The notes beneath the pieces were generated by a model. The model was not told where the DNA came from, ran no database searches, and worked only from the letters and a program-made list of their open reading frames with translations. A DNA stretch of 64,000 bases from Microcebus murinus (Eukaryota; Chordata; Mammalia; Primates; Cheirogaleidae). The translations under genes and the position numbers were made by a program. Positions 34,850-48,329 of this stretch are shown here, in pieces. The DNA lies in contig NC_134120.1 in the NCBI RefSeq assembly GCF_040939455.1, positions 53,893,001 to 53,957,000 on the forward strand. The letters run 5' to 3'. Within the stretch, counting starts at the first letter, position 1. Each line of letters begins with the position of its first letter.

Positions 34850-35165
34850 AAATATTTTTTTATTTTTCCTTGAGATAAGGTCTCACTCTGTTGCCCAGCC
34901 TAGAGTACAGTGATGTCATCACAGTTCGCCACAACCTCAAACTCTTGGGCTCAAGCAATTATCCTGCCTCAGCCTCCCTAGTAGCTGAGACTATAGGTGC
35001 ATGCCACCATGCCTGGCTGGTTTTGTTTTTGTTTTTTGTTTTCATTTTTATAGAGACAGGGTCTTGCAATATTTCTGGCTGGTCTTAAACTCCTGGATTC
35101 AAGTGATCCTCCCACCTTGGCCTTCCAAAATGGTGGGATTACAGGTGTGACCACCATACCGGGCC
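34850..35165 (-). mobile_element. Alu SINE, older copy (copy C)
   Basis: GATAAGGTCTCACTCTGTTG, CAACCTCAAACTCTTGGGCT, TAGCTGAGACTATAGGTGCA and a diverged second arm to CCATACCGGGCC. More diverged than copy B, and in the same orientation directly behind it. Confidence 0.93.
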
Positions 35166-35763
35166 TGATGTATGTTTATGGACAAATGCACACACATGAA
35201 CATGGGTAAAGACCACATCAGAGTCAGTTCCATGTGTCTTTTAGCCAGTTTAGGGGCCTGATAAAGGGAATTATTCATATTTCTGCCTTATTTTTTCTAT
35301 AAGTAAGAAGGAAATTAGAAAATGCATGACTATAGGAATGAGATAACCATTTTATTGAATAAAATTATTTTTTAATAGTTTGAGCCTATCAATATTATCT
35401 TATTAGATAGATGTTTCTCTGTTTTTTACTTCCTAAAAAGTCACAGACCATTGTAATAACTTTTCAGCAGAAATTTAGGCTAGTCTAAAGCCTTCTAAAA
35501 TACATTCCATATATGAGCATGAAGAATGGTCTGTATCCTCTTAATCATTACAAATATTGAGTTCATAACACTTTATTTTTGACAGATACTCATTTCCTCT
35601 CTGATATGTACACAATTAACTTTCTCATCATTGATGGATATATATTTCACTGCTTTGAGTGCTAAAAATATAACGTTTTACCACTAGTATTTATTTCTGT
35701 GCTCTTTCTATTAATCTCATTTTACAATTGATGAAATTTCCTGATAAGGACTTTGTCTTCATC

Positions 35764-36107
35764 TGTTTTCTTCTGCTACAACGGAGTACCACAGAGTGGG
35801 GAATGTATAAACATCGAAGTTTACTTGCTTCATGGTTCTGGAGGCTGGGACATCCAAGAGCATGGCATTGGTATCTGGTGAGGGTTGTCCCATGATGGAA
35901 GGCAGAAGTCAGTGTGTGCTTCAGAGAGCAAAAATAAGACCAAATTCATCTTTTTATCAGGAACCCATCCCTGCAATAATGGCATTAATCCATTCATGAG
36001 AGTTCTGCCCGATGACTTAATTGCTTCCTAAAGGCCCCACCTCTTATTACTATTACAATGACAACTAAACTTCAACATGAGTTTTGGAGAGGCCATTCAA
36101 ACCATAG
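35764..36107. repeat. Old interspersed repeat, family not assigned
   Basis: TTCTTCTGCTACAACGGAGT, GTTCTGGAGGCTGGGACATC, ATTAATCCATTCATGAGAGT, AGGCCCCACCTCTTATTACT and CATTCAAACCATAG follow a very common mammalian repeat phrase (GCAGAATACCACAGACTGGG through AACATTCAAACCATAG). I recognise it as a repeat but cannot name it safely. Confidence 0.7.
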
Positions 36108-36484
36108 TAGACTTTCATCTGTCATCTGTACTGATAAAAACCCTTCTTCCCTGCACTGGCCATCTCTTGGCATGGTCAGTGGAGCCCATGTTCAGACATC
36201 TTTCTTAGCATGTTGTCTTGACGCTCAAGTAAGATCCTCCAAAGATTAGCTACAGATACCTCTCTTAATAAACCTCTCTCTGAATACTGGGGATCTATGG
36301 AATAAAGAGCATGAAATAGGACCTATTGTCTTTACTTTCTACTTCTGCTTTTTCTTCCTTTCCATTTCCCAAGTATGCCCATTGCCCAATATCTGAGGAC
36401 TTTAAGTAAATATAAAAAATAATAGGCTATGAAAACAAGCACAAATGAAAGAGATGGGAAAATTAAAGTGAAGTTTAAGAGCTC

Positions 36485-38324
<1,840 letters not shown>

Positions 38325-38530
38325 TGGCTTCATGGTCAGACACACCTGCATTCACAGTGTGAATCCTTCCACTCCTTCCTGTCTCGAGGACTTAGGATGA
38401 GCTGTTTATCCTGACTGCTTCTGTTGCTTCGGGTTTCTTATTTGTAAAATGGTATGAATTATAACTCATGGCATCATATTAAATACAAGTTACGTAAAGT
38501 ATCCAGCATATAACATAGGTGTTCAAGAAG
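38325..38530 (-). mobile_element. MIR-family SINE fragment
   Basis: GGCTTCATGGTCAGACACAC, GGGTTTCTTATTTGTAAAAT, GGTATGAATTATAACTCATG and AAGTATCCAGCATATAACAT match the antisense MIR order. Confidence 0.7.
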
Positions 38531-39272
38531 GTTAGCCTTCCCCATTCCTATCTAATTTAGTAGCACCTGGGCAATTGATCAGCATACTTAAAATTCCTTA
38601 ACAATGAAGAGTTTCTTCCAATCTCTTCATACTGCGGCTAGTCCTAAATGAGGGGTTGAATCCACCAAGCTTGTGTCTGGGTATCGTGAAAAGATCTTTT
38701 TAATAGCATGGTGATGAAAATTGGCTAAGTGACAGAGGAATATATTATAATATCAGGAGATGCTTTAAAAATAACAACCCAATTAAATGTTTTTTCTCAT
38801 CTTGCCATAGTCTATGAAAAACTTCTTCAGACAAATTGAGAAGAAATGGTTCAATGGTTGGGTTTTTCCTAATGTTGTGTAAGGAATCACCTACAGGGTT
38901 ACATACAGATCCTGGGTCCTACCCTAGGCCATGAATCCAGAATCCATGGGGAACCCAGCCATCTGCATGTTTCAGAACCTTTCCAGATGATAAACTCTAT
39001 AGAATTAGAGACCCTCTGTTCTAGAATATATTAAACAGAATGCCACAATTAACATAAGCCTTATTTATAAAAGCACTTTTTTGTTTGAGGAAAAATTGTG
39101 TTTATTAAATGAGAGTCTGGGGATTATATGTCCCCTACTCTCTCCTTGTACCTTACGAGTCCTTGTGACTTTTTTAAGGGCCAACTTCAGTGTGCATAGC
39201 TCTTAGACCATGCAAAAGACACCTCACACATCTGATGCAATCTGCTCAATTCTTTGTGCATATGGGTTTTTC
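38531..39272. other. Intron sequence, nothing recognised
   Basis: About 740 bases without a named repeat or plausible exon. Confidence 0.4.
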
Positions 39273-39589
39273 GTTTGTTTGTTTGTTTGTTTGTTTGTTT
39301 GTTTGTTTGTTTTTGAGAAAACACTCTGTCACCCTGGGCCAGAGTGTAGCAGCATCATAGCTTACTGCAACCTTTAACTCCTGACTGGGCTCAAGCAATT
39401 CTCCTGCCTCAGCCTCCCTAGTAGCTGGGACTACAGGTGCGTGCCACCACACCTGGCTAATTTTTCTATTTTTTATAGAAAGGGTCTTGCTCTCACTCAG
39501 GCTGGTCTCACACTCCTGGCCTCAAACAATCATCGCACCTTGGTCTCCCAAAGAACAAGTATTACAGTCATCAGCCACTGCACCCAGCC
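39273..39589 (-). mobile_element. Alu SINE with (GTTT)10 tail (copy E)
   Basis: 39273-39312 is (GTTT)10, the antisense of an AAAC-expanded A-tail. Then CACTCTGTCACCCTGGGCCA, AGCATCATAGCTTACTGCAA, TAGCTGGGACTACAGGTGCG and a diverged second arm ending CACCCAGCC. Confidence 0.93.
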
Positions 39590-42059
39590 TTTTTGTACAT
39601 TTTTTGAGCCTCAGAAATATTGATACTTCTCAGAAAGTATATAGAATTGATAAGGTATATTTATTTTTTGATAAGATGGTGAATAACAAATTTCAGGCAG
39701 CAGACAAAGCTTTAAAGGGTTTTTGTGCAGGAAGCTGTGTTGATCCTTTCTCGCACAGGTAACAATTTTAAGAGGTACACTTAAGCTGGATTATGCCTGA
39801 ATTAGCAAAACATCTGGAAGAAAATTTGAGGAGCGGTAGATTTCTATTTTAATGCCTTCAAAGTTTAGTTTCAAACAAACTGTTGGAAACTTCCACTGTT
39901 AACTAAGTCATCCTCAAAAGCCATCTGTTTCAGAAGCAGCTACTCACATTCCCTTTATTGACAATTCACTTTATGTGAAAGGTGCACACAGTTCATAACT
40001 TATTATTGACAATTTGTTTCCTTAGTTTATTACCTAACCATGATTTGAGAAATTCAAATGGAAAAAATAAAACTATTTCATCAGAACAGTAACAGCACTA
40101 ATAATTCTCTGGGAACTTTTAGTGTCCAGATAATAAGTGATAAGGCTTTGATAGATCATCTTATCTGCGGGGTGTCAGCCACATCAATACATGAGAGCAA
40201 TGACTGCCATGAAATTAGAGCAAAAATAAAAAAGTAGATTAATTTTTTAGAGAAGGTATATATCAAACAATCCAGTATCTAAGTTTTATATGAAAAATTA
40301 TGTTTCTGATTATCACTTGTAAGTTGTTGCTCTGTTTGCCCTACAGTGGAAATTAGGGACAAAGGAAATGTTATAAATTCAAAAGCCTAATCAGGTTACA
40401 AAGAAGAAAGTGTGAATGTAGGTTATTCCAGCAGCAGTGATTGACTTTGCATTCCCAGGAAGGAAAACAATGATATGTAATTTAAATGAAAAATCTTGGA
40501 GGTGTTTTGTGATTATGTGTAATGTGAAGGTACAATTAGAAAAAAAAACTAAACCAAACTGCAAGGAACTTTAATTCTCTGAGCAATAAGACATGAATGA
40601 ACTCTCAATAATCTTTCAAACCAAAATGTTGCTATTTTTAAGAAAAAGAACGTAAATTTTTCTCTGCAAAGATTTTTTTAAAAGCCTATGCAAATTAATT
40701 AAAATAAGTTCTCTATTCCATGAAAGTCATAAAAATGCACCAAATGACTGAGTATTCAGTTGAAATTTTAGAATATGTTTTGGGACCAGGGCTCTTTGAA
40801 ACACCCTTGGAGAAGCACTGTTTTTACAAATTTCCAGGGCTTCCATTTTATTTTCTACTTTTAGCTCTGAGTCCTGTCTCATCTCATAAGGTTTCTCAGC
40901 CTTCTTGGTTTTTCTTTTCAGCAGTTCCCACTGTCACTGTCCTCAGAACCTTCTTCCTCTTTTTCTCCCCCAAATACCAGCAGTGGTATTGTAGAATTTA
41001 GTTTGCCACTGAAACTTTGTGTGTATTATGAAAATGAGGTGGTTTGTTGCTTGTGTTCAATTCAAACATTGAACCCAGACACACTTACCCTCCACCAGGA
41101 GCCTGGTCACGTATTCTTAACGGCCCCAGCTGTCCCCTGGTCCCCAAAACTGTGAGCCTGAGTACCACCCATGTGTGCTGCCACCTGGGTGCAGCCAGCT
41201 GTGCCTCTGGGAGTCTCTCCACACCATCGGTTCTTAGTTCAGACTGGGGCGGCTTCTGACCGGGGTGGGGCAGTAGCCTTCCCACTGCTCCCCGAATTTC
41301 TGACCTGGCCTGCGTATTGCTGCCCAGTTACTCTTAAGGTGCCACCCAGCTGTTCTCTGTGGGTCCTCATTCATTAAATTTAGTCCAGCAACGCCCATCA
41401 CACCATAAAGCCTTGGCTCCGAGCCCTCTCCTCACCACTCCCAGAGCTGTGGCCTGGGCTCCACCCAGGCGGAGCTAGTATATGATGGAAGAGGCGGCTC
41501 TGTCTCAGCTTCTGAGGCGTCCCTCCCAGCGTCTGTCGAAATCCCCCTCCTCCTGCCCACTCGTGACAGGGAGCCCTTGCGCATCTCCCCTCCAGTCCTC
41601 TGCAGTCAGGGTCTCCCGTGCACTGTCGCACATGACGTGGCTTCTGGCGTCATTCAGTGTGACCAGCTCCCTGCGGGGCAAGGCCCGATCTTCCTCCCCG
41701 TCTCTCTGCCCCCCAGAGCCTGCTTATGGCGCCGCGGGCGTGAAGGTACGTGCTAGGGAGCTGTGCGTCTGAAGGCCAAGGCTGGCCACGGCGCATGAAT
41801 GGATGCTCTAGCCCACATCCATCGCCGCGTCCACTGCTGCAACCCTGAAACAAGAAGAGTATATCCTAGTGGTCCAGAGGAGCTTCTCTGCCACTAGCCA
41901 GCGCGCTGCTCGCTCCTCCCACCTGTGGGTGTAATGCTGGGTGGGCATCACACGCTGCCTTTTCCTCCTCCTCTTCCCCGTTTTCATCCTAGTTGTGAGC
42001 ACTGAGAAGGTCCCAGGGCTTCTTGTGCTCCTAGATAAAGCTACCGTCCCTATCCCTGC
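39590..42059. other. Intron sequence, AT-rich then GC-rich
   Basis: 39590-41040 is AT-rich with no named repeat. From about 41040 base composition changes abruptly to GC-rich with several CpGs (for example GGCGCCGCGGGCG near 41730). The many overlapping frames on both strands at 41044-42002 reflect composition. The GC-rich part may be a worn 5' extension of the L2 that follows; I cannot show this. Confidence 0.4.
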
Positions 42060-43720
42060 CCTTCCATCTCACTATTGCTGCCTACCTTGAGGTCATCGGG
42101 AGTGACCTCATTGCACCCAACTCCACGTACCCTCAGACCTAAGCCTGTTACCACTCTGGCCAGTCACAGCTCCTCCCTTCTCCACCTCTCCTTGGCACTC
42201 GCAGCCTGGTCACCAGCAAATTCCACCCATCCCCAGCCTGGGGCACCCCTGCTCTCCCTCTTCCAGGTGACTCTTCAGCACTTCTCGAGCCTCCTGTTTC
42301 CCATACCCCCTCCCTGCTCTGAGTCCCTCAGGGTCCTCTGGCTCCCTCTCACTGGGAAAATGAGACCACTGCAGCGCCCCACCCCCAGGCCAGCACGCCT
42401 GTTTCCAAGGGCCCCTGTGCCAGTGTGGGGCCCCTGCTCCTCTGCCGCCAGCCCCACCAGCCCCGCCTCTGTGAGGACATTCTCAGCAGGCTTCCCTCTC
42501 TCTCCCGCATCAGCAGCTTTGCCTTATGGTGGGTCATTAGCATCAGCATTCAGAGATGCTATCATTTCTCCCATCTCCAGAGGAAAAAAGAGGAAACAAG
42601 ACCACCTCATGATGCCATGTTCCTTTCTGGCGCTCTGTGTGGATGCTGCGCCCACCTAAATGTCCTCTGTGTGCACCTAAATGTCCTCTTCCTCCTCCTC
42701 CTCTCTGGTTTCCATCCTCCCACAGGGGGCTGCTCCCCACAACCCACCCTTTCCTTCTGTGTTCACTTCCTAAGTCCTCCTGTGCAGTTCACAGCTTTAT
42801 CTTTTTGATGACAACTCCTAAATTTATGTTCCAAACCCAGATCTCTCACCTGTGTGTCCACCTGCCTACTTGATGTCTCCTTTGGATGCCTAATATCTCC
42901 AACCTCATTGTCCCAAGCCAAACTCCTGATGTGCACATTCCTCCAGACCTGCCCTCCTGCGGTCCTTACACACCTGTAAATGGCAGCTGCCTGTCTCAGT
43001 GACTCCTGCCAAAACCCAATGTGATCCTAGCAACCCTACATCCAGTTCACTGGCAAATCATATCTAAGTCTGACTGCGTCTTTCCACCTCCACTGCTGCA
43101 GTCTTATTCCAAACCCTCGTGGCCTCTCGCTTGGATCAGAGCTGAGGAACAATTCCCGTCTCCATGCGGTCCCCCAATGACTTGTTGTACACACATCTGC
43201 TGGGACTATCCTGTTAAATTTAAGGCAGATCACATCTCTCCTCTACTCGGGGGCCACTCCTGGCTCCAGCTCAGGCAGAGGGATCTGCAGAGGCCCCACC
43301 CTCCGACTTTATGCCCCACTCTCTCCCGGCCCCTGCCCTATAGTCACACTCAGAACTTCAGTCTCATCTCATACCTTTCATTTTTCTCCTCCCTGTGTAT
43401 CAGCCTGTCACACTCCCTTTCCCCTTGAGGTCTCTGCTAGATGTTATTTTCCCAGTTATCCCTTCACTCATCCCTGATCTTGCGTCTGCCCGGGCCTCAC
43501 ATTTCCAAACCCACCCCCTGGACTTGTTTCTGCAGCCAGCCCCTCGCACCCCTGCCACACTGCCTGCGGGACTGGGTGCTCATGTTTGTCTGTCCCCACA
43601 AGAATTCAAGTTCCACGAGGACAGAGGTTTTTGTTTTGCCCATCTGTTCACTGCTCTATTCCTAAAATGGTGCCTGGCTCATAGTTGGGTGCTCAATAAG
43701 AACTTGGTGAATAAATGAAG
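42060..43720 (+). mobile_element. Long L2 LINE with internal deletion
   Basis: The order of L2 consensus blocks is clear from about 42480: TCTCTCCCGCATCAGCAGCT, GCTATCATTTCTCCCATCTC, then after a gap GATGACAACTCCTAAATTTA, CCTGCCTACTTGATGTCTCC, CCAAACTCCTGATGTGCACA, CCACCTCCACTGCTGCAGTC, and the tail TTCAAGTTCCACGAGGACAG, GGTGCCTGGCTCATAGTTGG, GTGCTCAATAAGAAC, GTGAATAAATGAAG. Most reverse-transcriptase sequence expected between 42610 and 42800 is absent. The frames at 42075-42659, 42425-42808 and 43021-43428 are remnants or chance, not genes. The left 400 bases are less certain. Confidence 0.8.
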
Positions 43721-46700
43721 AATTTTGCTGATTTTTTTCCCTCCCCATTCAAGGTCAGCCTAGCACTAGCCACTGTTATGCAGAGGTTCCTGGCAGCCAC
43801 ACTGTCCCCTCAGCCCTTCCTAACCTTGCCCCATGCTCCCTCTTGAAAGGCTTCCTGTTCTTCCAGGTGAGACCAGCCCCAATGCTGCCGGTGGCGCGGT
43901 CACTAGCTCTGGGCGTCAGTGACGGCTTCATGGCTGTCTGGGCTCCCACCCTGGGCTCTTTTGGGAAACTCTGCAGCCAGTTCAGTAGTCAGAATTCCGC
44001 CCAGACCTCAAGCCAGTGGCTGAGTACGTCGTGTTCTTGGGCTGGCTTGTTGCTGTTATTTAATTTAACATTGAACACTCGTCCAAGATTGACTGTTTTC
44101 TGCCAAGTTGAGAACCAAGCAAATACTGCACTGGATAATCGTTCCATTTCTTTTAAAAAATTTTTTCACACTAGAAGTTATATCTGAAATCTTAAACACT
44201 GCAGTTTGACTGGATTTTATTTTGTCATTAAAAAAAAATAACCAGCGCTGTTAGTAGGAGTCGGTAGAAGAGACATCTGTGAAGATTATACTCTATAATT
44301 TTAGCAGCCACTCATCCTCAGTCTCCCTGTAATATTTAGCTTTTTCATCATTATAATGAATATAGGCAAGGCTAGATAATGCCCACTGTAAAATGCACAC
44401 ATGTAAGTTTATTCTCTTTGAAAGGAACTAAACTTGTACCACTTTCTAAACAGAATGCACACGAGGAGAGGAGAAAATGCCTTTCCGTGAACAATTAAAA
44501 TTTAGATTAAAAAAAAAGAATAAAAGTTTATACTATTAGAAATCTGGCAAGAAAATAATAAGACAGAGGGGAAAATATTATGAAAACAACCCTTTGCCAA
44601 GCAGTTTGTAAATTGTACTGTTAAATCCATATATTTGGGTGAGGGGGGAAACAGCCATCAGTTACAACCATACTCTGTCACAAATAATTCTCTGTCCAAA
44701 GCTGACGGACGGGTCATACCCACAACTTCGTTTCCAAAGGAGTACAAGTGGAAGGAGGAGCACCCTGTCTAAGCACAGCCTAAAGATGCCTGGTTCAGGA
44801 AGGGCCAGAGGACAGAGCAGGAGAGGAAGGCAGGGACTGTCTTTGTGGGGGTGGGAGGACCCAGAATCAGTGACACCCACCCATCAGTTTACCTGAGGGC
44901 TGCCACTTATTTCCACCAGACTTTGTGTTTATATTGATGCTTCTCCTAAACCCTAACATCCCATTGGGCCAGGAGGTCAGGCCCAGGCAGCCCTCCTTCC
45001 TTCTCTGGGGTCTCTGTCCTGTTTAGCATGATCGCTGCCATAATCACATTGCAACTGTGTCATGCAGGGACGGAACATTTCATTCTGTTGACCTGCAGTG
45101 TGAATGAGTTAAAACTAAGCGCTAAAGAATGATAATACTGAGCTTACACTGGCTGCATAGCAATGTGCTTGCCTGCTTCTGAGGGGACAAAAGGCTGCAG
45201 ATGACAGCCTCTCCTCGGCCCAAAGCAAAATGTGGAGTCATTTACCAGTTCTCAAAGAGCCTAGGCTCACAGGGCCAAACTCTCTTATTGTTTACAATGT
45301 ACATGTTGCATCTGTGGTATTTTTTATATTTAAATTTTTTAAGTTAAGTTTTTCTAAACATTTTTCTTTCCCAAGTATTGCATGTACTGACCTAAATTAA
45401 CTACAAAAAAAATTTCAATCATTTCTTTAGAAAATGTGCCTGGAGAACTAGCAGTCTATAACTACTGAGATGAATGGAATGGCTTCTAATATGTCAATAT
45501 TTGGAACAATAACACCAATTTGATTTTGTTTTCGAAAAGTTAAGTTTTTGCAATTGGCTACAAAATCAAAATTGAACAACACTGAACTTTTTTCAGTTTT
45601 GTGAATTTGAAATGTTATTTCTTTTTATATGAATTGCTTTCTCTTAATTTTTTAATTCATCTTTTTATTACATACACAATTTATCTTCAGGTTTTTCTTA
45701 GCAATTAATTTAATGTAACAGTTTCCTCCTAATGAACCACCAGGTTGTGTGCTCCAGTGGTGGTCTACAGTGGTATAGTTCAGATGTAATTGACATAAAA
45801 GTACCATTAACGTTAATGCTTTTAACATTCAACTAGACAACTAGTTTGAGGGATATTCATTCATTCAAACAAAATATCAGGACATCCTTTTGAAGTTGTC
45901 AGAAGTAAAACTAACCTGTAAAGGTTTCTCCGGAAGGGTTTTATTTAATGAGGTATGCTTTGAACATCACGACTGCTGTCAGGACGGCTGTCACTTCAGT
46001 GGAGTGTGCGTTTGCAGCAGAAGTTCCAAGGAGCTCGGCCCCCGGATCTTTGCCTCCCGTTTCTCCCCACATCTTGACTCACTCCGCTGGGTTGGTCTGA
46101 TGGCTACAGCAATGTTTAGGATGCAAAGTCTCTTGCATAAATTCTTCATACGAATAACTTTGGAAAGAAATGTTATTTGTATTTCTTACAAATAACAGCA
46201 GGAACAAGAGGAAACAGAAACAGATGGAAAGTAGTAGCTGGCACTCCCATTCTCTCAGTGATGCCCGCCGTAGAATCGGCCCATCTGCTAGCACAGGGCG
46301 CAGCACGGTGATAGTTGCATTCATAAAAAATCAGGGAGCGCATATGTGGAAAACCGAGTCAGAGGGCAAAGAACTGGTTTGCAAACATTCAATCTCATTG
46401 TATTTTTACCAACAAAAACAAAAATAATATTCTAAGGTGAGAAACGTGGACATGAAATTCCTCTGTTCGGAGCGGCGTGTCCACCCAGTGCACGGGGTGT
46501 GATGGCTCAGATGGTGACCATCGTCACAGCCTGATGACAAAAGGAGAACCCCTTAAAAAACGGACTCTTTTCAGGGGATTGAATGTTACATTCTTAATAT
46601 TTCTCATCCTAAACGCATTGAGCAGAGGAAATGGATATTTCCTCAGACGTGGATTTGACATTCCATCACATCCTCCCGTTCGGGCTGTGAGAAAGCAGGA

Positions 46701-47386
46701 GAGCCGAGGCGGCCGCCGCCACCGCCAGGCCCTGGTTATCTCATTTAAACAGAAATTAAATGTGGGTGCCAGTGGTGTGATCATCAGCTGCTTCCCACTT
46801 GGTGAATAAATTGCTTAGAAGGAGTCTTTGCCTACCAGATGTGACCTAGATTTAGATTTCCAAAGACAGGGGGAAAATACTCTATGGTGTAAAAAAACAA
46901 TTGCAGGTAAAATGCATGGTAAATGAGCTTATCTCACTTTTCCAGGTGTTTGGGCTAATATGTTATGGAATTACTGCTTCATTTATGAAAAATTATTGAA
47001 GAAAATGTTCCAGCAAATCAAATTTGGATAAAGGCTTAGGGATAGCTATTGTGTTGTGACTAAGTTTTTAAATGGCAGAAAGAGCAGGAGCCAATAGAGA
47101 TAATAAAAATATTTGTTACAAACTGTGTTTGAGAAGAGTCTCCTGTAAGAGGGTCAGGCGTGGGTGTGCTATCCGCTTGCGTTGCGGTTCCATAAAATAT
47201 TGAAGAACAACGTGCACAATTATACTCCTTTCAGTGCATATGAAAGCTATTTAAAAAAATCAAAGCTTGTCTGTCTGCTGGCTCTGATAAGTCTTATTAC
47301 TCTCTTAAATGCAGCGAAATTCTTTAAAATGTGACATCTTTATTCTCTCTCACTCACTCTGCTTTTTCATTTCCTTTCATCTTTAG
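43721..47386. other. PTPRM: Repeat-free intron end before the transmembrane exon
   Basis: About 3.7 kb with no transposon I can recognise. It holds a GC-rich patch with a NotI site (GCGGCCGC) near 46709 and a perfect hairpin at 46171-46197 (TGTTATTTGTA, loop TTTCT, TACAAATAACA). It ends in the pyrimidine tract and acceptor at 47386. Frames such as 45890-46195 and 46477-46809 have equally long opposite-strand frames and no splice continuity. Confidence 0.55.
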
Positions 47387-47519
47387 GAGCTGCCACTCCG
47401 AAACCAGTCCCAGAACCCGAGAAACAGACAGATCATACAGTCAAAATTGCCGGAGTCATTGCGGGCATCTTGCTGTTTGTTATTATATTTCTCGGAGTTG
47501 TGTTGGTAATGAACAAAAG
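47387..47519 (+). CDS. PTPRM: PTPRM transmembrane exon (133 bp)
   Basis: The exon begins with GA, which completes the glycine codon started at 17517, and encodes AATPKPVPEPEKQTDHTVK, then the helix IAGVIAGILLFVIIFLGVVL, then VMNKR with the last arginine codon split. The acceptor is CTTTCATCTTTAG after a long pyrimidine tract, ending at 47386; the donor is GTGAGC from 47520. Entry is phase 1 and exit phase 2. The Pro- and acidic-rich stalk before the helix is where this family is shed by ADAM-type proteases (family knowledge, site not mapped). The helix is about 22 apolar residues followed by positive residues, which fits a type I membrane protein. I recall MKKR in human PTPRM, so the N in VMNKR may be a lineage change. 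The next exon, expected to begin within the basic KLAKKRK segment, is not found by 64000. Confidence 0.96.
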
Positions 47520-47909
47520 GTGAGCTCCCCATGTTGCCAAAGACATAGTTATATCGCGTTGTTTGCAGGGTGCTTCTTGTGCACGGAGATGCTCAGTGAC
47601 TGCGCTGGCTTGGTGTCCAAAACACATCTGTGATTCTGTGATTGTTAACATTTTTCATCAGGTAGCACTGAAGGTTGGGGTATAGAAATTTAGAGTAAAT
47701 GGCTCTGATTTTGTGAATATACAAAGCCTGTCATGCCAGAATAACGTCAGAATCCTATGTCTTCCTGCAGGGTGGTACATAAAGCTCTGCAAAATCGTAA
47801 AAGCCATTTATTCACCAGGAAACATTTAGTAGTCATTGCTAACACACTGGCACATCTGATATTCTCAAGGAGTTGAGAAGACAACCAACCTTTCCTTCTC
47901 AGTTTTATA
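47520..47909. other. PTPRM: Start of the intron after the transmembrane exon
   Basis: Donor GTGAGC at 47520. No repeat recognised before the MIR fragment at 47910. The intron runs at least to the window end (16.5 kb). Confidence 0.6.
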
Positions 47910-48000
47910 AAGATGATGATGATGACAGAATTAATTGAGCCCATGTTCTGCGCAGGCACCATGCTTGAGCGGGTCATCTGCACAACACCCTGCGAGAGAG
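47910..48000 (+). mobile_element. MIR SINE fragment
   Basis: GATGATGATGATGACAG, AATTGAGCCCATGTTCTGCG, CAGGCACCATGCTTGAGC and GCACAACACCCTGCGAGAG follow the MIR 5' half. Confidence 0.65.
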
Positions 48001-48329
48001 AATCACAAAGAGGAGCCCGACAGAAAAATCCAGGGCCTCAATCAGCATGTCTTAGAATAGATCCTAGAGCAATGTGTGGGGTTTGAGATTGCCCCGTGTA
48101 GCCAAGGGACAGTCTAGGGAGGAGAAACATAGAAACGGCTTTAATAAACATCTTCATTGTCCATATCTGAAAGATATGCAATGTCTTGTTTTGTGGAAAC
48201 AAGTAAGAACTTGCTTAATGATAAAATCTTCCATTTATACAAAAATTAACATAAAAATATAAATGGGGAGAAGCGATAGGATAACTTTTCCCAAACAGAG
48301 GGAATGCATGGATCTTGTTCCTTTTGTCA

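Noticed and set aside
42075..42659. 194-codon Pro/Ser/Leu-rich frame
   Set aside because: It lies in C/T-rich L2-derived sequence; several other frames on both strands are nearly as long.
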